This document shows positions 28,877-37,078 of a DNA stretch of 64,000 bases, one piece after another. How positions within the stretch are numbered: position 1 is the first letter of the stretch; every line of letters begins with the position of its first letter. A model generated the notes under the pieces. It was not told where the DNA came from, made no database searches, and saw nothing but the letters and a program-made list of their open reading frames with translations. A program made the position numbers and the translations under genes. The stretch lies in contig CP173058.1 of the NCBI GenBank assembly GCA_044772875.1, positions 2,294,001-2,358,000 of the forward strand, read 5' to 3'. The stretch is from Morganella morganii_D (lineage in GTDB: Bacteria > Pseudomonadota > Gammaproteobacteria > Enterobacterales > Enterobacteriaceae).

Positions 28877-29892
28877 TGAGCCATCTGCGTCACAACATGT
28901 TAAGCGACCTGTCCTGCTGGTATGACGAAAACGAGCCGTGGAAAAGCGGCTTTATCAGTCTGATGCGGGCAGTCGCGGCTAAATATCCCGATATACCGCC
29001 TATCGGGACGGCAGCGCGTCCCCAGCAGGAACCTTACCGGCTGGGACAGGCGCCGAATATGGTTTTTGCTCCGCGTGAGATAGCGGATATTTCTCACGAC
29101 GGTAATTTGTGCCACATCGATCTCTACAGTCTGGGGATTTGGGGGCCGCAGGGTGCAATGCCGGTCAATTTTACCGAGCAGGCTTTTATCCGGCTGGAAC
29201 ATCAGGACACTCTGCTGCGCGATTTTGTGAATATATTTCACCACCGTGCGCTGTCGCTGTTCTACCGGAACTGGTTTGTTTCACAGGATGTGGCCACGCT
29301 CGATCGCAAAGATGATGAGCGGTTTTCTTTTTATATCGGCGCACTCATCGGCCTGGTGCCGGATGAAATCTGCAACTCCGTGCTGCCGACACACGCCCGC
29401 CTCTCCTCTTCGTCTCATCTGATTCGTGAGGCGCGTAATCCGGAAGGTCTGGCCGGCGCGCTGGAGTATTACTTTGGTATCCGGGTGGAGCTGCGGGAAT
29501 TTACCAAACAGTGGATTTTCCTGGAAACCGCTGATCAAACCCGGATGGGGGATCTGAATTCCTCATTACTGTTATCGGAAGGTGCCATTCTGGGTAATAC
29601 CGTCCAGGACAGACAACATAAATTCAGTCTGATCCTGGGTCCGTTAACACTGGAACAATATATGCGCTTCAGTTTGTGGGGAGAGGATCTGCCGATTCTC
29701 AAAGAGTGGGTCCGCAATTTTACCGGCTTTGAGTATGCCTGGGATGTTCAGCTGGTGCTGGCCCCGGATGCTGTTCCTGAAGCCAATCTCGACGGCAGTC
29801 ATCAGCTGGGTTATGCCGCCTGGCTGCCGCGGGAGAAACAGGACGAACCGATATCCGGCATGAGTTTTGATCCTGAAACTCACCTGAACTGA
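28876..29892 (+). CDS. tssG: T6SS baseplate subunit TssG
   Basis: ATG 28876 overlaps the tssF TAA, giving 338 residues. The family features are visible: the opening helix, the repeated RLGQAPNMVFAPREIADI segment, and SLFYRNWFV. TssG clamps two TssF copies in each wedge. A stop-start overlap with tssF supports stoichiometric translation. Confidence 0.96.
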   Translation: MSHLRHNMLSDLSCWYDENEPWKSGFISLMRAVAAKYPDIPPIGTAARPQQEPYRLGQAPNMVFAPREIADISHDGNLCHIDLYSLGIWGPQGAMPVNFTEQAFIRLEHQDTLLRDFVNIFHHRALSLFYRNWFVSQDVATLDRKDDERFSFYIGALIGLVPDEICNSVLPTHARLSSSSHLIREARNPEGLAGALEYYFGIRVELREFTKQWIFLETADQTRMGDLNSSLLLSEGAILGNTVQDRQHKFSLILGPLTLEQYMRFSLWGEDLPILKEWVRNFTGFEYAWDVQLVLAPDAVPEANLDGSHQLGYAAWLPREKQDEPISGMSFDPETHLN

Positions 29893-29920
29893 ACCGTCAT
29901 GCTTAACAGATAATGGAATA

Positions 29921-31054
29921 ATGACCGTGAGCGAAGAACTGCAATCTACTTTTCAGTCTGATTTTTACACAGAGATCCTTACACCGCTGGAAGGGAAGTT
30001 CGTCTGCGGCGAAAGCATCGAATATGATCCTTTATACATCACGTTACAGTCCAAAATGGCGCCGAAAATGGGCGCTGAATATGGTGATTTTGTCGAAACA
30101 ACAGAACCGGTTAACTGGCGTGAAATTGAAAGTGACTGCCTGGAACTGCTGAAGAAAAGCAAACATATCCGCCTGATAGTTCTGTTAATTCGTGCCCGCA
30201 GCCGCCAGATTGGCCTGTTTGCCCTGGAAGAGGGGCTTATCGCGCTGTATCAGTTGCTGAAAGACTTTCCGAATGAAATTCATCCTCAGCTTTATGATGA
30301 AGGTGAATTTGAGCCGTTTATGAGAGCAAATGCCATTTCCGAACTGGAAGATACGGATGGCTTTATGCTGGATTTACGTCAGATGACGCTGCCGAAAATC
30401 AACGGACTGCAACTGACCGTCAAAGAAGTTGAACGCGCCTTTGCCATTCCGAAGGAAGAAAATGCGCTCGCGGAAGAGAGTGTCACCGGTATTCTGAATG
30501 AATGGCGTCTGAACAATGATAAAACGCTGGCTTCCCTGAATAATGCCGCCCTGATTCTGGATGCTATCAAAAAGCTGACCCGTGAAACACTGGAAAATGA
30601 AGCACCGGCGCTCCCGGCACTGACTCAGGTACTTTCTTTATTCAATAAAGACCTGACCGCTAACGGCAAAAAACCGGCAACAGGTGTCTCCCCTTCCGAC
30701 GATGCCGATTTAACCTCTGAATTAGTCTTTGCCGGTGATGAGCCGGGAGATGAAGCCCGTGGTCAGTCCGCGGATTCTGTCAGCAGCACGACAGAAACCG
30801 TTGTTGACGGCGATACCACAACTGTGACAACCGAACGGGTTGTCTATCGTGACAAAGTGATTAACACCCGGCAGGATGCCCTCGAAAGGATCCGTGAAGT
30901 GCGGGCATGGTTTCAGCAAACCGAACCCGGTAACCCGATTATTTTACTGCTGAGGTATGCCGAAGAAGCGGCAGGGAAAAATTTCCTTCAGCTCAGTAAA
31001 TTATTCCCCGCTGACATGCTCGCTGTTTTGGATATCAATAAGGATATGTCATGA
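29921..31054 (+). CDS. tssA: T6SS assembly protein TssA (ImpA amino-terminal domain)
   Basis: The 377-residue protein begins with an ImpA-type domain (LTPLEGKFVCGESIEYDPLY, then VNWREIESDCLELLKKSKHIR near residues 64-84). It continues through a variable Ser/Thr/Asp linker and ends with the conserved helical segment (ALERIREVRAWFQQTEPGNP, then PADMLAVLDI). TssA proteins prime baseplate docking and tail growth. Its TGA overlaps the start of the adhesin gene as ATGA, so an adhesin is translationally coupled to this T6SS core gene. Confidence 0.93.
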   Translation: MTVSEELQSTFQSDFYTEILTPLEGKFVCGESIEYDPLYITLQSKMAPKMGAEYGDFVETTEPVNWREIESDCLELLKKSKHIRLIVLLIRARSRQIGLFALEEGLIALYQLLKDFPNEIHPQLYDEGEFEPFMRANAISELEDTDGFMLDLRQMTLPKINGLQLTVKEVERAFAIPKEENALAEESVTGILNEWRLNNDKTLASLNNAALILDAIKKLTRETLENEAPALPALTQVLSLFNKDLTANGKKPATGVSPSDDADLTSELVFAGDEPGDEARGQSADSVSSTTETVVDGDTTTVTTERVVYRDKVINTRQDALERIREVRAWFQQTEPGNPIILLLRYAEEAAGKNFLQLSKLFPADMLAVLDINKDMS

Positions 31055-32067
31055 AAATAAAATTACTGGCGGCGCTGGCCGCACTGGGAATGTCAGGTAA
31101 TGCGCTGGCTGCTGTTGTATGTTCACCGGTAGAACCGCCCAATTATACGACAGAAACACTGAGTGCCACATCTGACGTAATCAAATTACGGGCTGATGCC
31201 CCGATCGACGCGAATAATCCGATTGGCAAGGCTATTTCGCCATCACTTAGTACAACGATCCGATATTCCTGCCCGGGTTTCTCACTCACCGGGGAACGGC
31301 CACTGGTTGCTTCGCTGGTTCCTTATCCCGGGTTCGATAATATGTATAAAACTAATATCGAAGGTATTGGCGTAAAATTTACAACGTCAGCACCAGACGG
31401 AGGGAGTGAGGGCCCCTTGCCGAGACCGCAATTTCCGTTAACATCAACACCGGATCCTGGTGCCGGTATTTCTTATGTTAATATTCCTCAGGGACGTTTT
31501 AATGCTTCGTTTTATAAATTAAGTGATAACGTCGAATTATTTACACGACACCCTGACAGTAACTTATTATTTAATCAGGGAATAGTTGGATATAATAATC
31601 TCGAAGCCACTACAATTTCTATTTATTCTATAAATAATATCTATATCTCCGGCACACCTGTATGTAAAGTTGATGCGCCATTACCTGTCGACTTTAAGAC
31701 TGTCAATGCTGCCGCTGTCCGGAGCGGAGTGGTAGAGCCATTTCAATTCGGCATAGAATGTAAAACAGATTATGGTACCTACGATGTCACTGCCTCAATC
31801 AAAGCCGATAATGCATCGGGTGACGGAAAATATATTAAAGTCCGTGACAGTAAAAACAATGATGATTCTTTAATCATTGAGATAATGGATGGCCAAAACA
31901 ACCATGTTATGGTTGATAATTCAACAAAAATAAATATGAATGATTTAAATAGCGGACAAAAAGCCAATTTCGGGTGGACTGCAAAACTCAGAAAAGTGGA
32001 TGGGACACCATATCCGGCGCAGGGAGAATTCAGAGCATCCGCTATTGTTACTCTGGATATTAAATAA
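31051..32067 (+). CDS. Two-domain fimbrial tip adhesin inside the T6SS operon
   Basis: The 338-residue protein has a signal peptide (cleavage after MSGNALA), an amino-terminal domain of about 190 residues with two Cys (VVCSPVEPP, RYSCPGFSL), and a pilin domain from about residue 205 (PVCKVDAPLPVDF, FGIECKTDYG) ending in a donor strand, GEFRASAIVTLDIK. This matches FimH/MrkD-type tip adhesins; the receptor cannot be read from sequence. No pilin, chaperone or usher gene lies beside it, so it most likely caps the pilus encoded at 18626-23250 in the opposite arm. It overlaps tssA by four bases. Confidence 0.88.
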   Translation: MKIKLLAALAALGMSGNALAAVVCSPVEPPNYTTETLSATSDVIKLRADAPIDANNPIGKAISPSLSTTIRYSCPGFSLTGERPLVASLVPYPGFDNMYKTNIEGIGVKFTTSAPDGGSEGPLPRPQFPLTSTPDPGAGISYVNIPQGRFNASFYKLSDNVELFTRHPDSNLLFNQGIVGYNNLEATTISIYSINNIYISGTPVCKVDAPLPVDFKTVNAAAVRSGVVEPFQFGIECKTDYGTYDVTASIKADNASGDGKYIKVRDSKNNDDSLIIEIMDGQNNHVMVDNSTKINMNDLNSGQKANFGWTAKLRKVDGTPYPAQGEFRASAIVTLDIK

Positions 32068-32076
32068 CAGAAACAC

Positions 32077-33426
32077 ATGATGAAAAATACGATCTTTATC
32101 AGTATAGCCAGTTATCGGGATTCAGAATTAATTCCGACCTTGAAGAATATGGTTGAAAGTTCCGCCAGCCCTGAAAAATTATTTATCTCTGTTTGCTGGC
32201 AGGATGAAAAACGTGATTTTTCTGTCTTTACTGATATGGGTGCAACAGAAAAAGAATATTCGGAAAGCAATCCGGATGTTATGCACCTGAGTTATCATGG
32301 TGCAACAATCTATGTTCACTTTGTACAATATTATCAGGCTAAAGGGGCATGCTGGGCCAGATACTGCTGTGAACAATACTATACCGATGAAAATTACTTC
32401 CTTCAGATAGACTCTCACTGCCGTTTTATCCAAAACTGGGATAGTGAACTTATTGAATACTATCTGTCTTTAAAGAAGGACTTCAGAAAACCGATTATCT
32501 CCGGCTATCCGCCGGGTTATACCCCGGCAACAGAAGATAAAGAAGAAGTCCGGAATCAGATCGTTGCCAGAATGGTATTTAATCATTTTAATGACGGAGA
32601 TATCCCTTCATTTCTCCCGGTTGCTCTCCTGGATGAAAAAAAACATTCCCGGGGATGTTTTTTAGCCGGTGGATTCACTTTTTCAGTGGGTCAGTTTGTA
32701 CTTGATGTTCCCAATGACCCACAGGTATTTTTTCTGGGAGAAGAAATATCGATGTCCGCGAGAGCATTTACGCACGGCTATGATGTCGTCTATCCCAATA
32801 AGATATTTTTATATCATTTTTACAGCCGCACGGGTTGTGACAGAATCTGGGGAGATCATACCCAAGAGAAAAAAGAAAAAAAAGTGGTTGAAAAAAGCTG
32901 GGTTGAACGGGATCAAATATCAAAAAACCGGGTTCGTCAGCTATTAGGCATCCAATATTCTGATGATATTGACCTCGGGAAATATTGCTTAGGCACAGAG
33001 CGGACACTGGAAGAGTATGAATATTTAACCGGAATACTGTTCAGTGAACAACTGCTTGCCAAAGAACTGCTGAGCAATACAAAACCTACGTATTTTGAGC
33101 ATATTCCTGAATCACGGGAAATATGGATATCGCAGTTATACAGTGATTATTACAGGACAGTTAAAATTAACAAATCCGAATTAACCGCTAATGACGATAA
33201 TGTTGATTACTGGTCATTAGGTGTATTCAGCGAAGATAATCAGCTTATTGCTATGCAACGTATGACAACCGAAGAATTCGCAAAGCAGGAATCCGGTGAT
33301 GATAAAAACATCTACCAGTTTGAAATAAAACTGAAGGATAAATCCCATCTTATTCCTAAGAAACTCCGGCTGGCCCCTTTCCTGACGGACTGCGGCTGGG
33401 GAGAAACAGTGGAGAAGGTATGGTAA
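32077..33426 (+). CDS. GT60-like polypeptide GlcNAc-transferase (PF11397 type)
   Basis: The 449-residue protein opens TIFISIASYRDSELIPTL, followed by a WARY motif (93-96) and FLQIDSHCRFIQNWD (about 108-122), the pattern of the GlcNAc family that includes Dictyostelium Skp1 prolyl-hydroxy GlcNAc-transferase and trypanosome mucin GlcNAc-transferases. The DSH triad at 112-114 is the likely metal/UDP site. It has no signal peptide, so it would act on cytosolic proteins before secretion. It lies 9 bases after the adhesin and overlaps the next T6SS gene by 7 bases. The acceptor is unknown; the Thr/Pro-repeat tail of VgrG is an attractive candidate. ATG 32080 is an equal start. Confidence 0.82.
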   Translation: MMKNTIFISIASYRDSELIPTLKNMVESSASPEKLFISVCWQDEKRDFSVFTDMGATEKEYSESNPDVMHLSYHGATIYVHFVQYYQAKGACWARYCCEQYYTDENYFLQIDSHCRFIQNWDSELIEYYLSLKKDFRKPIISGYPPGYTPATEDKEEVRNQIVARMVFNHFNDGDIPSFLPVALLDEKKHSRGCFLAGGFTFSVGQFVLDVPNDPQVFFLGEEISMSARAFTHGYDVVYPNKIFLYHFYSRTGCDRIWGDHTQEKKEKKVVEKSWVERDQISKNRVRQLLGIQYSDDIDLGKYCLGTERTLEEYEYLTGILFSEQLLAKELLSNTKPTYFEHIPESREIWISQLYSDYYRTVKINKSELTANDDNVDYWSLGVFSEDNQLIAMQRMTTEEFAKQESGDDKNIYQFEIKLKDKSHLIPKKLRLAPFLTDCGWGETVEKVW

Positions 33427-34052
33427 ACAGTCAGGATGTCTTTAATAAGATAATGTGTATTGATGCACTTATTGATTTGGAGGCGATTATTCCCTCTTTA
33501 TCAGAGTTGCAGCTGAACTTATCGACTTCTGTTCAGCAGTTCCGTGATTGTCTGGAACTGGAGGATCCTTATTTTGAGCACTCTGAAAATTTCTGCCGGC
33601 TGCTCTGTATTTATCTGGATAAAATCATCCTGAAATACACTGACAGCCAGCAACTTTCCTGGGCGCCTTATTTACTGGAAAATTATTTTTACGGGTTTGA
33701 TCGCGAACCTTTTAATGTCGCAGAGCAGCTGACACTCTTTTCAGCTGTAAAACGTAATGCCGTTTTTTTACCGGCCTATCAAATGGCTTTGCGGCTATCC
33801 GGATTGCCGGAATATAAAACCGCACTGAAACCGGTTGTTCCGCTGTTTGAAAAACGGCTGCCGGTACTGCCGGTAATTGAACCGGTAACGCCTCCGGCTC
33901 CTGAAATACCGAAAGCAGCAGAATATCCGGCGCCGGTGCCCTACAGGACAGTCAATATACCGCTCATTTTTGCCGCAGAGCTCCTTTGCCTGATATCGAT
34001 TCTGATTTTCGTCTGGCTTTATATTCGTGACACACTGGATACCCTGATTTAA
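33420..34052 (+). CDS. Second DotU/TssL-like membrane protein, short form
   Basis: The 210-residue protein has a DotU-type cytosolic helical domain (LCIYLDKIILKYTDSQQLSW near residues 62-81), a Pro-rich linker (VIEPVTPPAPEIPKAAEYP) and one carboxyl-terminal membrane segment (IPLIFAAELLCLISILIFVW). Unlike the main TssL it has no OmpA domain; the next gene supplies one. It overlaps the glycosyltransferase by seven bases and abuts the OmpA-like gene exactly. It may be a paralogue that diversifies the membrane complex. Confidence 0.75.
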   Translation: MVNSQDVFNKIMCIDALIDLEAIIPSLSELQLNLSTSVQQFRDCLELEDPYFEHSENFCRLLCIYLDKIILKYTDSQQLSWAPYLLENYFYGFDREPFNVAEQLTLFSAVKRNAVFLPAYQMALRLSGLPEYKTALKPVVPLFEKRLPVLPVIEPVTPPAPEIPKAAEYPAPVPYRTVNIPLIFAAELLCLISILIFVWLYIRDTLDTLI

Positions 34053-35690
34053 ATGAAAAATTTTGCCACTGTAAAAAAATGGCTGATTATTTTATTCAGT
34101 CTTCTTGTTCTCACGCAGGCAGCGCTCGCTGTTTATGATAAAGCGCATCTGTTCATCTGGCTGAGCGGGCTGTGTATTGCTCTGTTTATCATTGCGGTTC
34201 TTTTTGCTGTCCGTATCAGTGAACATTCAGAGGTGATTGTTCATGATGATGAAACAGATGCCCTGACCGCACCTGAAATCGTCTTTATTCTCGGGCCTTA
34301 TGCCAGAACCTGGTTCAGCCGGCAGGATGAGGATGACACTCTCCGGTTTGATAACAGAATTATCTGGATGCTGATAAACAAGCCGGATGATATTCACAAA
34401 CAGGTTGCGGCAATCAGTCAGAAACACCGCCATTACCAGATCAGTGCTATCTTCCCGGTATTGCCGGATGGTAATGATTCCGATGCCCTTTTTCTGAATA
34501 AATTACTGGGCTGGAAAAATTCCTTTTCCCGCAATCAGTTTGAACAGGAAATCCCCTGCACATTAATCATTTATTCACGCCTGAGCAGCCAGCGGCCTGC
34601 TCATGATCCGGATAATGCGACCTGGATCGGGCAATTTAATCTTTATGACACTAAGCCCAAACCATTCCGTGATGAAATAACCGCGCTGCGCAAAGAACTG
34701 AATACCGTTTACCGGCAACCACATGCGATTGCCTCACAACACCGCAACGCACTGGCATTATCCACACTGACTTGGCTGGATGACGCCGGTCTGATGGCAG
34801 AAATAGAATCCCTGTTTTCGGAAAGTGTCCTCAGCTTTACCAATCTGATGTTTTCTGATTACGGAAACGGCTCGACACGCCACGGTGCCTGGTCCCGCTG
34901 GATCCAGAAAAAATTCACTTTGCTGCCGCGGATATCGTCTTATCTCACTCTTCCGCCATTACCGGTGAATACCGGTGAACCACCGCCGCATATCAAAAAA
35001 CACACTGTTGAAATGACACCGGTTCCTTATCAGAAACTGCGCTATTCATTACTGTTCATCCCGGTTCTGATCGCCGGAGCAATAACGGGTAGTCTGCTCT
35101 GGTCACTGGACTTTAACATTCAGCGTAATGCGATGGTCAATGGTCTGATCAGCGAATTTGATGCCACCCCGCCCAATGCATTACAGCAGCGTGTTGCCAT
35201 TATCCAGCAGATGAAAAAATTATCTGATGCGATTGCACATCATGAAAAACCGCATTTCTTTATCATGGAATTTACACCACCCGATATATTTATCAGTAAA
35301 CTGGATAAATCAATTACAGAGTTTTCCCGTAGCCCGCTCTATGTGGCACATGATAAAAATATTGTCTTTGATACCGGCAGTTCGCAGTTAAAAAAAGAAA
35401 GTACTGAATATCTGATGCCGCTATTAACGTTTATTAAACAAAATCCGGATGTGAAAATTTTAATTGAGGGTTACACCGATAATACCGGTAATGACAAAAT
35501 CAATATTAATCTGTCACTGAACCGGGCTGAACAGGTAAAACACTGGTTACAGGAGTCCTCCGGGTTTCCTGAAACTCACTTTGTTACCCGGGGCTTAGGT
35601 TCCCAAAATCCGATTGCAGATAATGATTCTCAGGATGGCAGAGAAAAAAACCGCCGTGTTGAAATCAAAATTTATCAGGAAAATCAGTAA
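34053..35690 (+). CDS. T6SS-associated OmpA-like peptidoglycan-binding membrane protein
   Basis: The 545-residue protein has two amino-terminal membrane helices (about 9-27 and 32-53), a cytosolic domain beginning EIVFILGPYARTWFS, a third helix near 335-352 (LLFIPVLIAGAITGSL) and a periplasmic OmpA-like domain with IVFDTGSSQL, LIEGYTDNTGN and KNRRVEIKI. The layout recalls a shortened TssM-like amino half joined to an OmpA domain. With the preceding DotU-like protein it would give the secretion system a second cell-wall anchor. Confidence 0.8.
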   Translation: MKNFATVKKWLIILFSLLVLTQAALAVYDKAHLFIWLSGLCIALFIIAVLFAVRISEHSEVIVHDDETDALTAPEIVFILGPYARTWFSRQDEDDTLRFDNRIIWMLINKPDDIHKQVAAISQKHRHYQISAIFPVLPDGNDSDALFLNKLLGWKNSFSRNQFEQEIPCTLIIYSRLSSQRPAHDPDNATWIGQFNLYDTKPKPFRDEITALRKELNTVYRQPHAIASQHRNALALSTLTWLDDAGLMAEIESLFSESVLSFTNLMFSDYGNGSTRHGAWSRWIQKKFTLLPRISSYLTLPPLPVNTGEPPPHIKKHTVEMTPVPYQKLRYSLLFIPVLIAGAITGSLLWSLDFNIQRNAMVNGLISEFDATPPNALQQRVAIIQQMKKLSDAIAHHEKPHFFIMEFTPPDIFISKLDKSITEFSRSPLYVAHDKNIVFDTGSSQLKKESTEYLMPLLTFIKQNPDVKILIEGYTDNTGNDKININLSLNRAEQVKHWLQESSGFPETHFVTRGLGSQNPIADNDSQDGREKNRRVEIKIYQENQ

Positions 35691-35715
35691 TTATATATTT
35701 TGAGGATTATTATTT

Positions 35716-36201
35716 ATGAGTAAGAATAACGAGTACATGATTCCTGAAGGCAGTTTCATTACATCAACGCCTGACCTTGACAATACGATAAATATTCTGA
35801 TTTATCGCGATCCTACGCTGAATGAATACAATATTATTGTCCACAGGGCTTTTTTAGCTGAAGATGAAACTGTTGAAGAATTTTGTGAAAATGAAATCAC
35901 GAATTTTACCCGGGATTTGCCCGGCTTCCAGGAAGAAGGTAAAATGATCACCCATGAACTGGGTCCGATGAAAATGAAGGTTGTACAGATTGCCAACAGT
36001 TATCTGAAAGATGGTGAACGTCTGCAACAAGTTCAATCCCTGATTAAACTGCCATATCATAAAGATACCAACCCGAATAATAACCGCCTGATTATCTTTA
36101 CTCTGAGCCGTACCGGCCAATTTACGGAATATCAGCGTAAGCATTATGTTCGTGTACTGAACAGCTTTACACCGAATTCGACCTTTGGATTATTAGGCTG
36201 A
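35716..36201 (+). CDS. DcrB-like / DUF1795 T6SS adaptor
   Basis: The 161-residue cytosolic protein begins with a beta-strand-rich segment (EYMIPEGSFITSTP) and keeps the DUF1795 pattern (NIIVHRAFLAEDETVEEFC, GPMKMKVVQIANSYLKDG, IIFTLSRTGQFTEYQRKHY). Relatives (Eag proteins) chaperone hydrophobic segments of T6SS effectors onto VgrG. No Rhs or PAAR-toxin gene with such a segment is in this window, so its client must lie elsewhere or it has another role. Last gene of the rightward arm, followed by a terminator. Confidence 0.82.
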   Translation: MSKNNEYMIPEGSFITSTPDLDNTINILIYRDPTLNEYNIIVHRAFLAEDETVEEFCENEITNFTRDLPGFQEEGKMITHELGPMKMKVVQIANSYLKDGERLQQVQSLIKLPYHKDTNPNNNRLIIFTLSRTGQFTEYQRKHYVRVLNSFTPNSTFGLLG

Positions 36202-36206
36202 TATAC

Positions 36207-36231
36207 CTCCCCTATTACCGAAATAGGGGAG
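36207..36231. terminator. Terminator closing the rightward T6SS arm
   Basis: A perfect 10-base stem (CTCCCCTATT with AATAGGGGAG) with a 5-base loop is followed by TTTT on the plus strand. It can end the tssF-to-DcrB transcript and perhaps the convergent GT25 gene. Confidence 0.85.
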
Positions 36232-36256
36232 CATTTTACGTTTATCGTTAATTAAA

Positions 36257-36904
36257 TTAATCCAGTTTACGGGTGAAATTTTGCCTTCTGTCTGTTACTG
36301 TATGTTCGATATCACTCATACACACTGACTGATAGCCTATACATGGATAAATAGCATACCAACTATCTTTTTTCATCAATTCATTCCATAACATATCCAG
36401 GCAACATTCATTTCTCGGCACCCCTTTTTTCAGCTTTTCTTCTGACATCAAAAAGCAGTTTCGCAAAGTTGTATAATAATGCTGATTAACTATATAACTA
36501 TTAGCTAAATATGAAAAATAAAGACGATAAAAGCAATTATGTATTTTATTAATATTGAAGTAACTTCCTGATAATAATCCGGCATCCCAGGATGAGCTAA
36601 TCAGACTACTGAAAAAATAATTTATTCTGTCCAATGATTCATCATCATTATGAAAAATCATATCATCTTCCAGAACAAGAACATTGCTCCACTTATTTTT
36701 CTCCGCCATTGTCATGACGCCAATATGAGAAAGCGTGCATCCCAACGTACCATTTTCATTTTTAACTGCATCAAAACGTATAATTTTTTCGGGTGGTACG
36801 CCCAATTTATTTAGCTGAAATTCAATACTTTCACGACGATCTGTTCTTTCTGCAAGATTAATATAGACAACTTTATCAACAAAATTCCAGTGAACCTTAA
36901 CCAT
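36257..36904 (-). CDS. GT25-family glycosyltransferase
   Basis: The 215-residue protein shows the GT25 pattern: VVYINLAERTDRRE (12-25), GCTLSHIGVM, and an acidic LVLEDDMIF motif with E79-D80-D81. Bacterial GT25 enzymes add galactose or glucose to lipooligosaccharide or, in some cases, to proteins. It has no signal peptide. It converges on the T6SS arm and is more AT-rich than its neighbours, suggesting acquisition. Whether it works on lipopolysaccharide or with the GT60-like enzyme on a protein cannot be told. Confidence 0.85.
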   Translation of the reverse strand: MVKVHWNFVDKVVYINLAERTDRRESIEFQLNKLGVPPEKIIRFDAVKNENGTLGCTLSHIGVMTMAEKNKWSNVLVLEDDMIFHNDDESLDRINYFFSSLISSSWDAGLLSGSYFNINKIHNCFYRLYFSYLANSYIVNQHYYTTLRNCFLMSEEKLKKGVPRNECCLDMLWNELMKKDSWYAIYPCIGYQSVCMSDIEHTVTDRRQNFTRKLD

Positions 36905-37022
36905 ATCATTATCCTGATATTATCTGAGGCAATAATGCATTCCATATTATGTCTGATATACATGGTAACAATTATACTGTACAGGATGACCTGATTTTAG
37001 GAGATAAATCTGTTATTTCATG

Positions 37023-37048
37023 AAAAAAGCCGCCCTGTAAAGGCGGCT
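37023..37048 (-). terminator. Terminator after adhP
   Basis: A seven-base GC stem (AGCCGCC with GGCGGCT, loop of seven) is followed on the minus strand by a run of six Ts, directly downstream of adhP. Confidence 0.93.
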
Positions 37049-37078
37049 GAACCGTAGTGCAAATAACGTACAGAAATG

